From: Vibrio tritonius | Lineage (GTDB): Bacteria > Pseudomonadota > Gammaproteobacteria > Enterobacterales > Vibrionaceae | NCBI RefSeq assembly: GCF_001547935.1 | Contig: NZ_AP014636.1 | Span: forward strand, 62,001-126,000 | Direction: 5' to 3' | DNA length: 64,000 nucleotides | Shown here: positions 1 to 7,421 of the stretch, piece by piece | Layout: every line of letters starts with the position of its first letter | Numbering within the stretch: the stretch's first letter is position 1 | Program-made: the position numbers and the translations under genes | The notes under the pieces: generated by a model | What the model was told of the DNA's origin: nothing | Seen by the model: only the letters and a program-made list of their open reading frames with translations | The model's database searches: none

Positions 1-180
1 ATTATTGAGAGTCCAACAAACGACATTTTTGAATCCATAGATGGGGAAATGGAAATTCCGTTTGAACAGCATGAGCAAGCTGAGGTGGAGAAAGTAGAGA
101 GTACACCAACAGTGAAAGGCCAATATGACGAAGGGTTTCAGCAACAGAAAAGTGTTTCATTCGATTATACACCTCGTTAG
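1..180 (+). CDS. C-terminal end of an unidentified protein (5' end outside window)
   Basis: Frame 1 is open from the first base and ends at a TAG at 178-180, giving the last 59 residues of a protein. The piece is acidic and polar (many Glu, Gln and Ser) and ends in SFDYTPR. It shows no motif that I recognise. A strong hairpin with a T-run follows 20 bp later, which supports this as a real gene end. No function can be given. Confidence 0.6.
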   Translation: MIESPTNDIFESIDGEMEIPFEQHEQAEVEKVESTPTVKGQYDEGFQQQKSVSFDYTPR

Positions 181-200
181 CCTCCTGCCATAAATGTAAA

Positions 201-229
201 AAACCCGAGTTTAAACTCGGGTTTTTTTG
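201..229. terminator. bidirectional intrinsic terminator
   Basis: The perfect stem AAACCCGAGTTT/AAACTCGGGTTT is followed by a T-run on the plus strand and preceded by A-rich sequence. It sits between the convergent ends of the cut gene (stop at 180) and sstT (stop at 251), so it can serve both. Confidence 0.85.
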
Positions 230-250
230 TTTGCCCTAGAACAGCAGTGA

Positions 251-1483
251 TTAGTCTTCCGCTAACTTATACTCTTTTTTTTGCTGACTTTGGCATACCG
301 CTGCAGTAAATACGACATCCGTTGAACTGTTAAGCGCTGTTTCTGCTGAATCCTGAATCACGCCAATGATAAAACCAACCGCCACTACTTGCATCGCAAT
401 GTCGTTAGAAATACCAAATAGGCCACAGGCTAGAGGAATCAGTAGTAATGAACCACCTGCAACACCTGATGCGCCACATGCTGAAATTGCCGCAACTAGG
501 CTCAGTAATACAGCTGTCATCAGGTCAACTTGAATTCCTAAGGTGTTTACAGCAGCTAACGTTAGAACGGTAATCGTAATTGCTGCACCACCCATGTTGA
601 TGGTTGCGCCCAGAGGGATAGATACGGAATACGTATCTTCGTTCAAGTTCAGTTTACGACACAAGTTCATGTTGACTGGAATATTTGCCGCACTCGAACG
701 TGTGAAGAAAGCGGTGACACCACTTTCACGTAAACACTGGAATACCAATGGGTATGGATTAGAACCCGTTTTAACGTACACAATTAATGGGTTAACCACT
801 AGAGCAATAATTGCCATTGCGCCAAGCAATACGGCTAATAAGTGCAGGTAGCCTGAAAGAGCTTCGAATCCCGTGGTTGCAAACGTAGACGATACCAATC
901 CAAAGATACCAAATGGTGCCAAGCGAATAATAAAGCGTACGATTTGTGACACACCGTGGCTTAGGTCTTCGAACAAACCTTTTGTACTCTCTGATGCATG
1001 GTTCAAAGCAAGACCAAGACCTACCGCCCACGCTAGAATACCAATGTAGTTGGCGTTCATAAGTGCACTGACTGGGTTATCAACCAGTTTGAACAGGAGT
1101 GTTTGTAGTACTTCTAAAATACCCTGTGGAGGTGTTGTGCCTTCTGCGCCTGAGACCAATGTAAGTTCTGTTGGGAAAAGGAAACTTAGTACAACGGCAG
1201 TCAGTGCTGCAGCGAAAGTGCCCAACAGATAAAGAACCACGATAGGTCGCATGTAGGTGCTTTTGTTTTTATTTTGATTAGCGATAGAGGCCGCGACCAG
1301 AATAAAAACCAAGATTGGAGCTACGGCTTTAAGAGCTCCGACAAATAGACTACCAAGTAAGCCTACGCTTTTCGCAAAGTCCGGTGCTACGTTCGCGGCG
1401 AAGATACCAAGAATGATACCTGCCAAGATCTGAAGCACGAGGTTACCTTGCACAAAACGACTCAGTATATTGTTGCTTTGCAT
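251..1483 (-). CDS. sstT: serine/threonine:sodium symporter SstT
   Basis: This 410-residue protein belongs to the dicarboxylate/amino acid:cation symporter (DAACS) family. The SstT subgroup imports L-serine and L-threonine with sodium across the inner membrane. Visible support is the run of hydrophobic segments from about residue 15 on, the conserved [11 protein letters not shown] segment, the [12 protein letters not shown] loop and the late [12 protein letters not shown] re-entrant segment, all typical of SstT at normal length. The gene stands alone. Its start ATG at 1481-1483 has an AGGGAT Shine-Dalgarno-like stretch upstream. No regulatory site was recognised in the 285 bp before it. Confidence 0.93.
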   Translation of the reverse strand: MQSNNILSRFVQGNLVLQILAGIILGIFAANVAPDFAKSVGLLGSLFVGALKAVAPILVFILVAASIANQNKNKSTYMRPIVVLYLLGTFAAALTAVVLSFLFPTELTLVSGAEGTTPPQGILEVLQTLLFKLVDNPVSALMNANYIGILAWAVGLGLALNHASESTKGLFEDLSHGVSQIVRFIIRLAPFGIFGLVSSTFATTGFEALSGYLHLLAVLLGAMAIIALVVNPLIVYVKTGSNPYPLVFQCLRESGVTAFFTRSSAANIPVNMNLCRKLNLNEDTYSVSIPLGATINMGGAAITITVLTLAAVNTLGIQVDLMTAVLLSLVAAISACGASGVAGGSLLLIPLACGLFGISNDIAMQVVAVGFIIGVIQDSAETALNSSTDVVFTAAVCQSQQKKEYKLAED

Positions 1484-1768
1484 AGTTATCCCTGTATTAA
1501 ATCAAATGTCTGTCTTTCTTTTTAGTGCCTGCCACTAAAAGTGGTCAATATTAACGTTACCAGACATTGTGTCTAGGTTTTATTGCTCCATAGCAAAAAA
1601 AATTGCCTATATCGATTGTTAAAACATGTTTTCGATGAAAGGTAGGTGAAATTCGGAAGGATTAGCGGTGGCTAAATTAGAGTGAAGGTTATCGAATGAG
1701 CGTTGTTGTACCAATGAAGTTTGAGAAAATTACTGAGGTATTTAACTGATGCCAACATGCATAAAAAA

Positions 1769-2236
1769 TCATTCTGTATTTTTTGCTTTCATGTGCATAA
1801 AGTCGGTGATTAGGAAGGTGACAGGAACTCTAACAGGCACTTTTTGTCCATCCTTAAAGATCAAGGTGACATTAATATGATCGTTCTTTTCGAGAGGCTT
1901 AATCAAGCCAAGTAAAACAATATGTTGAGTACTAGGTGAGAGTTCTAGCGTACTTTGCGGTGGAACTCTAAAGAAAGGGGCGTTCCGAGTTTCGTTAGCA
2001 CTTCCGCGGCTTACAACCGTACGTAATTCTGCTTTTGATGCAGCATCTGTTTGTGCTGCCACAAGATAACGATCTTCTTTGGTATTGTTGACTAACTGTG
2101 CGTAAACGGAAGCGCTTAAATCGTTGGCTCGAGTGACATTGACATAAGGTTGAATGACCTTTATTTCAGCGGCGAACACCGATGTGCAAAATAAACATGC
2201 AAAGAGAACGAGGGTTCGGTTGCGAAGAAATGGCAT
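1769..2236 (-). CDS. PCuAC-fold (DUF461) periplasmic protein lacking most copper ligands
   Basis: This is a 155-residue secreted protein with a signal peptide ending near FAA (about residue 23). It has the PCuAC cupredoxin-like layout: an N-terminal YVN...A..L.N region and the STLELSPSTQHIVLLGL and INVTLIFKDG blocks. Active PCuAC proteins deliver Cu(I) to cytochrome oxidase through an H-x10-M-x21-H-x-M set. Here only His105 of that set is visible. The first His is replaced by Arg72, no Met follows, and the last Met is Val107. The fold assignment is firm. Copper carriage is doubtful, although a C-terminal FMHMK could offer other ligands. The gene is monocistronic. Confidence 0.75.
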   Translation of the reverse strand: MPFLRNRTLVLFACLFCTSVFAAEIKVIQPYVNVTRANDLSASVYAQLVNNTKEDRYLVAAQTDAASKAELRTVVSRGSANETRNAPFFRVPPQSTLELSPSTQHIVLLGLIKPLEKNDHINVTLIFKDGQKVPVRVPVTFLITDFMHMKAKNTE

Positions 2237-2362
2237 ATTGGGTATCCACTAGGTCATGAAGTCAACATTAAACGCCAACATCATAGCATGAACAAAAAGA
2301 TGTTTGTGTGAGTGAGCATGCAGCACAAGGCAGGGAATCACCCTGCCTTGAATGATAAATCA

Positions 2363-3283
2363 CTATTTAGAAGGTTTTGCTGCAAATTTCTCTAACCCCA
2401 GTACCACACCGATAGCGCATAGCATGAGAAGGATTGCGACAAACAATTGAGATGGTTGAGCGGTAACTGATTCAAATTCGAAAGGTGATAAGTTGTGCTG
2501 CAGTAGTGGCACCTGTTCACCATGCGAATTGGTTCTCCAAGTCAATGTCTCTTTCCATGGCCATATTTTAGGCAAAGTACCAAGCATCAATCCAGTAAGG
2601 AACATTAATGTGGTGTCACGATGGCGTTTAAGAAGCCACGATAGCAAGTGAGAAAAGCTAAGCAAGCCAATCACACAGCCAATTGCAAATAACCCCAGTG
2701 TACTGACTTGCATGCCTTTTACCGCGCTAAGAATGGGAGCATACATGCCGAGAAGCAGTAGGATAAAGCTGCCCGAAATGCCAGGAAGAATCATGGCGCA
2801 AATTGCTACGGCCCCACAGATTAAAATGTTGATGCTGGTGGGATCCATGGCGACAGGCTTAAGTACCGTGATGCTGTAAGCCAAAGCCACACCAATAAAC
2901 AAAAAGCCCCATTGCACCCATTGTCTATGTTCTACCTGTTTTAACATGTGATAGACCGATACCAAAATCAGACCAAAGAAAAACGACCAAATCGGAATAG
3001 GGTGTGTAACTAAAAGCCACGAGATAAGTTTTGCGAGCGTTAAAATGCTGGTCAAAATACCCGCAAATAGAGACATCAGAAAGAATAAGTTGATGTGTGC
3101 ACAGACCGCTTTAAAGCCTTGTTGTCGCCAAAGCGTAAATAAACTTGGGTTGATGCGACGGATGCTTTCTAGCAACGTATCATAAACTCCAGTAATAAAT
3201 GCGATAGTGCCACCTGACACGCCAGGGACAACATCGGCTGCACCCATTGCGATGCCTTTGAGGTAAGTACTTAAGTAATTCAT
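2363..3283 (-). CDS. popT: undecaprenyl phosphate translocase PopT (DUF368)
   Basis: DUF368 proteins recycle the C55-P lipid carrier across the inner membrane for peptidoglycan synthesis. A V. cholerae member was shown to do this. The sequence has the duplicated hallmark loops: GAADVVPGVSGGTIAF near the N-terminus and MILPGISGSFILLLLGMY in the middle, with about eight membrane segments. The ATG at 3283 was chosen because AAGG lies about 9 bp upstream and the family starts at MNYLSTYLKGIAMG. The frame stays open to 3430, but that extension would overlap the LuxO-type site of the neighbouring small RNA and carries no family similarity. This start gives 306 residues. Confidence 0.88.
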   Translation of the reverse strand: MNYLSTYLKGIAMGAADVVPGVSGGTIAFITGVYDTLLESIRRINPSLFTLWRQQGFKAVCAHINLFFLMSLFAGILTSILTLAKLISWLLVTHPIPIWSFFFGLILVSVYHMLKQVEHRQWVQWGFLFIGVALAYSITVLKPVAMDPTSINILICGAVAICAMILPGISGSFILLLLGMYAPILSAVKGMQVSTLGLFAIGCVIGLLSFSHLLSWLLKRHRDTTLMFLTGLMLGTLPKIWPWKETLTWRTNSHGEQVPLLQHNLSPFEFESVTAQPSQLFVAILLMLCAIGVVLGLEKFAAKPSK

Positions 3284-3395
3284 TGAATACCTTAACATGC
3301 CAAACTGAGAGCTGCAGTATAACGAACTTTTTTCATAGTGACTGCTTTGTCGTGATGGCTTTGCAAAGAATTTGCGAAACAGTAAGAAGAGATAT

Positions 3396-3430
3396 TTGCA
3401 AAATGAGACAGATTGGTTTGCATATTGCAA
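3396..3430 (+). promoter_or_regulatory. LuxO-type enhancer sites upstream of qrr
   Basis: TTGCATATTGCAA at 3418-3430 matches the LuxO operator TTGCA-N3-TGCAA exactly. A weaker copy, TTGCA-AAA-TGAGA, lies 22 bp upstream at 3396-3408. The exact site is centred about 105 bp before the predicted Qrr start, the normal distance for a sigma-54 enhancer-binding protein. It lies within the frame-open but probably untranslated region upstream of popT. Confidence 0.8.
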
Positions 3431-3501
3431 ATAATAATGGGATATGAAGATTGAATTACGCTTTTATGAACAAAAAATAATCAAAAAGTAGTATTAAAAA
3501 G

Positions 3502-3519
3502 TTGGCACGCTTACTGCAT
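3502..3519 (+). promoter_or_regulatory. sigma-54 promoter of qrr
   Basis: TTGGCACGCTTACTGCAT has the invariant GG (3504-3505) and GC (3516-3517) separated by exactly 10 bases, close to the RpoN consensus TGGCACG-N4-TTGCA. The start of transcription is expected about 12 bases after the GC, near 3529, where the Qrr-like sequence begins. Confidence 0.88.
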
Positions 3520-3528
3520 ATATAAATA

Positions 3529-3639
3529 CGACCCTTATTAAAGCCGAGGGTCACCTAGCCAACTGACGTTGTTAGTGAATAGTATTGTTCACAAAATATC
3601 TAAGCCAATCGTACCTTATTTACGATTGGCATTTTTTTT
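3529..3639 (+). ncRNA. qrr: Qrr quorum-sensing small RNA
   Basis: The roughly 111-nt transcript starts with a GACCCT/AGGGTC stem. It then carries ACCTAGCCAACTGACG and GTTGTTAGTGAA (about 3552-3579), the nearly invariant core of Vibrio Qrr RNAs that pairs with luxR/hapR-type and other mRNAs with Hfq. A GTGAA/TTCAC hairpin follows. It ends in a terminator with stem GCCAATCGTA/TACGATTGGC and a run of Ts at 3604-3639. With the sigma-54 promoter and LuxO site upstream, this is a complete Qrr gene expressed at low cell density. It is not next to luxO in this window, so it is one of the non-qrr1 copies. Which number cannot be told. Confidence 0.95.
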
Positions 3640-3669
3640 GTCTTGAATTTGGTGGTGGACGTTAAGTCG

Positions 3670-4395
3670 CTAACCGAAAGAGAGCCTGCTTCCATTAAAT
3701 CGCAACTTTTTCAGTAGAATTTGTACATTGGTACGCCCTTCTTCATTAAACTGTAATCCATAGAGTAAGTTATGCCCTGTGTGGCCAACATTACAAATTA
3801 ACCCCTCTAATGGTGGTAAATCATGTTTTATTGCGGATGAATCGCAAATCTCAATAGTTAAAGGTTCTCCCATATAAAACTGATGACCCAGTTTAGGCAG
3901 TGAAAACTGACATCCGTTTTTAGATAGATTACGAATTTCACATTCTCTTTGAGTCGATGAGTGAATGATCCTTCCAGTGATTTTTACATCATAACGAGGT
4001 TCTTTTCGTAATTGGCGAACTTTCATGGAATGAGGAATGGATAAGGCGATGAGTGGAAAAGGATAACGTTGAATAAACTTGATTTGACTCCGAAAATGGA
4101 TAACGGCCCCAAATCCTTTTTGGCCGATCGCTTTCGCGTTAAGCCAAAAGCCTTCTTGAAAATAGTCATTCCAGTCTTCAAAAGAGAGTTGTGGTGGCTC
4201 AATAAATACAACTGATGAAGAGTGAGGGCCGATAAAGCGTGCGTGACAGAAAAACTTTCGTCCTACAGGTGTGGTAATATTGAGTGTAATGTCACTACTG
4301 TGCTCAATGAGCTCAAGAGCTTCGCTACTATGTAATGTCGATTCTTCGGTTAGGGATGGGGTGTTATCAGCTAAATCAGTCAGCTGGGAATCCAT
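3670..4395 (-). CDS. PilZ-domain c-di-GMP receptor (PlzD/YcgR-like)
   Basis: This is a 241-residue cytoplasmic protein with an N-terminal YcgR-like beta domain (about residues 35-125) and a C-terminal PilZ domain. The c-di-GMP-binding motif is intact: RKEPR (RxxxR) about residues 130-134 and NLSKNG (N/DxSxxG) about 156-161. This matches the V. cholerae PlzD (VCA0042) architecture, whose crystal structure with c-di-GMP is known. Proteins of this type slow motility or alter virulence when c-di-GMP rises. The ATG at 4395 has AAGGA 10 bp upstream. Upstream in-frame ATGs at 4419 and 4431 are less well placed. It is convergent with qrr. Confidence 0.85.
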   Translation of the reverse strand: MDSQLTDLADNTPSLTEESTLHSSEALELIEHSSDITLNITTPVGRKFFCHARFIGPHSSSVVFIEPPQLSFEDWNDYFQEGFWLNAKAIGQKGFGAVIHFRSQIKFIQRYPFPLIALSIPHSMKVRQLRKEPRYDVKITGRIIHSSTQRECEIRNLSKNGCQFSLPKLGHQFYMGEPLTIEICDSSAIKHDLPPLEGLICNVGHTGHNLLYGLQFNEEGRTNVQILLKKLRFNGSRLSFG

Positions 4396-4463
4396 GGATT
4401 CATTTTCCTTCGTCTGCATGCATATTTTCAAATGCGCCTACAACTTTTATTTCGATTGGCTAT

Positions 4464-4636
4464 TATACCCAAGTAACCTCAAGATGCGGTTTCAGCGAGA
4501 ATGTATTCGCTCATCAACAAGCCCATTTCCGCGCCCAATTACATTGAAAGGGAATAACCATTCCTTCCGTAATTGAGCTTGACCTGTGCTCGTTGATGAA
4601 GCTCTGAAGTCTGCATCTTGAGGTCATTTGGGTATA
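4464..4636 (+). repeat. palindromic intergenic element, copy A (internally deleted)
   Basis: It begins TATACCCAAGTAACCTCAAG and ends CTTGAGGTCATTTGGGTATA, so its ends are near-perfect inverted repeats. At 173 bp it lacks roughly 90 bp of the middle found in the 266-bp copies, including the CTACGTAGAA segment. It is in the same orientation as the copy at 25724 and lies upstream of the PilZ gene. Confidence 0.85.
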
Positions 4637-4964
4637 GTACCTAAAACAAAGTTGGTAAGCCTTTTAGAGAACGTTGTAGGTTACAACTTATAGTTGCATA
4701 TCATAACGCTTTGATTAATTTATGAAAGGGGAAATTATGTTCAACAGCTATACGCATGGAAAAACGAGCAGCGCTTGGCGAATGATTTAAACTCAATCAG
4801 GCTAATTTAACCAACGTTATTTAAGAGGAGTTGCACTGCTAAGAAGTAGGGCTAGGTCATATTGGACGTGGTGTAGTGGTTATTTTAACGATGAATGGGA
4901 TGAGATAATGCCTAAGTGTTACGTGTCTAGGCATCATCTTAAATGACCTGCACAGTAGCAAGAC
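4637..4964. other. intergenic stretch with no convincing gene
   Basis: This stretch contains a 17-codon frame at 4737-4790 behind a good Shine-Dalgarno-like AAAGGGG, but nothing supports it as a gene. A short hairpin with arms ATGCCTA (4909-4915) and TAGGCAT (4928-4934) lies downstream of the small minus-strand gene and could be a weak terminator without a T-run. Confidence 0.4.
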
Positions 4965-5138
4965 TCAGCGTACTAGTGCTTGCGAAGCATTTTTCACCTT
5001 CTGATCGGGTTTACATCGCTCAATCACTTCAGGGTTACGGTGTATTTGTTCAATTAACTTCCGATCTCTTTGCGAAAAATAGATATTTTCAGCAGCTTGG
5101 CCACGCAGTTTCATTGTTTCAACAAAATCTTTCATCAT
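4965..5138 (-). CDS. small conserved-looking protein of unknown function (57 aa)
   Basis: The reading frame starts at tandem ATGs (5138 and 5135) with GGAG 8-9 bp upstream and encodes MMKDFVETMKLRGQAAENIY followed by a charged stretch. It looks like a genuine small cytoplasmic protein: amphipathic, rich in Lys, Glu, Arg and Gln, with no membrane segment. I recall similar short Vibrio proteins beginning MKDFVETMKLRG but know no function. The plus-strand frame across the same DNA (4943-5245) has an unlikely composition and no ribosome-binding site. Confidence 0.6.
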   Translation of the reverse strand: MMKDFVETMKLRGQAAENIYFSQRDRKLIEQIHRNPEVIERCKPDQKVKNASQALVR

Positions 5139-5273
5139 GGTCACTCCAACTCATCTGGTTCGCTAACTCCCTTGATTGGGGAGGAGGATTTCCCGCCATA
5201 CTGGCTGGCTTTAGACCGAGTATAGTTGCAAACTTGTTAGTTTAAAGTGCTATTTTGTTAAAGAATATTTGCT

Positions 5274-6245
5274 CTAGAGAGTGGCTTTCAGGGTTAAGCT
5301 AACGACAGCATGATCACTGGCATAGGCATCATCATCGAAATTAGGGTTGACCAGATGTTTATCGAGAACTTGATAATGGATGAGCTCTGCGCGGGGAAAG
5401 TCAGATGAGCCATGCAGCTCCCAAGAGAGCAATATGTAGTCTAATACATTGCCTTTTGCGCCATGGTAATGGGTGGCAGGTCGCGACCATGGCTCTTCAT
5501 GAAACCAAATGGCACCTGCATCAATGAGTTGATAAGGCGCGATTTGTGTTGGTTCATCGGTTCTTGGGTGCGCATGAATGTTGAGAGCGGCTAACTCACT
5601 ATTGGCTAAGCTTTGATTAAAATCCCCCATTAAAACAACAGGGTGTGCGGTTTGTTTTTTACGTTCAACAATTGAATGGTAAAGAAGATGACACTCCCAG
5701 CCTCGTTGAACTGTAGATAACCAACGACCGACACAGGCTTGTTGCCACTGATCTAGGCTAGTGGTGTCATTTGATTCCAAATTGAGCGCGTTATCCATTG
5801 GGCGTTGAGATTTAAAATGCACAATGTAGACATCAATTGTGCCCAGCTCGGGCAGGGTGATTGTTGCTCGTAAAGGTTGACGACGATAGTCCTGCTGGTT
5901 TTGGGTTAGGTTGGATGGGTAGTCGACGGCACACACTTCATCTAAAGGGTAACGGCTTGCAATGGCGACGACAGGAGCGGTGTAAAGATACTCCTCTTCT
6001 ATCGTAGGATCGGTTACGGTGGCAAAGTGTGGGTAACCGAGTTTCAGAACTTGTTGTTTTAGCTCTTCACTGCTGAATACTTCTTGAAAGGCGATAATAT
6101 CAGGGCGTACCTGTTCTATTTGCTTTGCGATCCATTGCTGCTTCTTTTGCCACTGTTCACTGTCGTAGATATTGTGAAACGCATAGCAAGCGTTGGGTGG
6201 TGCCGCGTAATTGAGTAAATTAAGGGTCGCAAAAGTAAAGTTCAT
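5274..6245 (-). CDS. endonuclease/exonuclease/phosphatase-family protein
   Basis: This 323-residue protein has the EEP (DNase I-like) metal-dependent hydrolase fold. Motifs in order are an N-terminal TLNLLNY, the catalytic PDIIAFQEVF (metal-binding Glu), VYIVHFKSQ, VVLMGDFNQSL (catalytic Asp/Asn) and the C-terminal SDHAVV (Asp-His pair). No signal peptide is seen, so it is probably cytoplasmic. The substrate cannot be told; relatives include nucleases, inositol phosphatases and sphingomyelinases. It is monocistronic, and a repeat element (6313-6578) lies upstream between it and the ECF operon. Confidence 0.8.
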   Translation of the reverse strand: MNFTFATLNLLNYAAPPNACYAFHNIYDSEQWQKKQQWIAKQIEQVRPDIIAFQEVFSSEELKQQVLKLGYPHFATVTDPTIEEEYLYTAPVVAIASRYPLDEVCAVDYPSNLTQNQQDYRRQPLRATITLPELGTIDVYIVHFKSQRPMDNALNLESNDTTSLDQWQQACVGRWLSTVQRGWECHLLYHSIVERKKQTAHPVVLMGDFNQSLANSELAALNIHAHPRTDEPTQIAPYQLIDAGAIWFHEEPWSRPATHYHGAKGNVLDYILLSWELHGSSDFPRAELIHYQVLDKHLVNPNFDDDAYASDHAVVSLTLKATL

Positions 6246-6312
6246 GAACCGATCCTATGGAGATAACAGATGGTGTTAATAAGATGTGACAGAGTCTTGT
6301 TAAACAGAAGTG

Positions 6313-6578
6313 TATACCCAAATGGCCTCAAGATGCAGAATCTAGCGCTTCATCAATAAGCCTTAGTCGTGCTCAATTACGGAAGAAATGGTCATTCTCT
6401 TTCAACGTCATTGGGCGCAGAAATGGGCTTATTGATGAGCACCCAAGGGGCGAGCTGTATTTGATCCTATGCTGCGTTATCGATTTTCTACGTAGAATAA
6501 CTATGTATTCAAATCGGAGCCTTGCCTATAAGCGAATACATTCTCGCTGAAACAGCATCTTGAGGTTACTTGGGTATA
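6313..6578 (-). repeat. palindromic intergenic element, copy B (full length)
   Basis: This is a 266-bp element in inverted orientation relative to copies A and D: it begins TATACCCAAATGGCCTCAAG and ends CTTGAGGTTACTTGGGTATA. The last base abuts the stop codon of the ecfT-like gene (TAA, 6579-6581), so the element occupies the immediate 3' end of the ECF operon and may form its transcript end. Confidence 0.9.
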
Positions 6579-7421
6579 TTAACCGAAAGGATACCAAAAC
6601 AACTCGGTTTGCAAAATACGTTTGGTCAGCGCCAACAAGACAATAATCACTAAGGCGGTTAACCAAGCATAGTCGGTTTTAGTCATGGGTTTGAGACTAT
6701 ACCAGGTGCGAGTTTTCTGACGGCCAAATCCTCGCAGTGTCATTGCATTTGAAATGTCTTCTGCTCGGTCAAGGCTAGAGAAAATTAATGGTCCAAGTAC
6801 CTTAGAGACGTTTTTCATGCGCGTAAAAAACGGTGTATTGGCCGAGAGGTCAACCCCTCGAGCTTGTTGGGCATGCATGATATTGACGAAATCCTTTTTC
6901 ACTTCGGGCAAATAACGAAGGGTTAAGCTCACCGCATAAGCAATTTTATAAGGCACTCCTAAGCGATTTAAGCTGGCAGCAAATTCCGTTGGATGGGTGG
7001 TAAATACAAACACCAACGCAATTGGGAACATAGAAAAATACTTAAGGGTGACTGTAACTAAGTAAAAGAGGGTTTCTTGGGTCAGGCTATAGTGTCCTGG
7101 AAGTTCAAGAAGCACATGCGCCGCGTTGAGGTACTGTGAACCTTGTTGTGGGGCAAGCAAATACATGAACAGTGCATTCATTAGTAGCACTGTTCCGGTA
7201 CCAATTAATAACGGACGATAAACCGACATAGGGACTTTAGTGATTTTTAACAACACTAAACCTACTGCCAGCAGCGAGCCAATTAGACGCAAATCAAATG
7301 TTGTGAGTACCACGGTGATCCAAGCGATAAACAGCACAAATTTAGTTATGCCATTTAGGGCATGTAATGGCGAGTCGGTATCAATATAACTGATACCAAA
7401 CTTCATTTTTTCGCTTTTCAT
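6579..7421 (-). CDS. ECF transporter transmembrane subunit EcfT (CbiQ family)
   Basis: This 280-residue membrane protein has about six hydrophobic segments. It carries the two signature cytoplasmic helices of EcfT: the QQARGVD segment (Ala-Arg-Gly) and the AMTLRGFG segment (x-Arg-Gly), which couple the ATPases to the substrate-binding subunit. It is the last gene of a three-gene operon, and its start overlaps the ATPase gene stop by 4 bp, so translation is probably coupled. It works with the 7418-9112 and 9119-9667 products to import a vitamin. Confidence 0.88.
   Translation of the reverse strand: MKSEKMKFGISYIDTDSPLHALNGITKFVLFIAWITVVLTTFDLRLIGSLLAVGLVLLKITKVPMSVYRPLLIGTGTVLLMNALFMYLLAPQQGSQYLNAAHVLLELPGHYSLTQETLFYLVTVTLKYFSMFPIALVFVFTTHPTEFAASLNRLGVPYKIAYAVSLTLRYLPEVKKDFVNIMHAQQARGVDLSANTPFFTRMKNVSKVLGPLIFSSLDRAEDISNAMTLRGFGRQKTRTWYSLKPMTKTDYAWLTALVIIVLLALTKRILQTELFWYPFG

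Noticed and set aside
3284..3430. N-terminal extension of PopT to an ATG at 3430
   Set aside because: It adds 49 residues with no family similarity, lacks a ribosome-binding site and overlaps the LuxO-type enhancer of qrr.
4737..4790. 17-codon frame behind AAAGGGG as a leader peptide
   Set aside because: There is no downstream gene on that strand to regulate and no attenuator structure.
4943..5245. Plus-strand 100-codon frame as a gene
   Set aside because: It has no ribosome-binding site, an unlikely amino acid make-up, and lies opposite a better supported 57-codon minus-strand gene.
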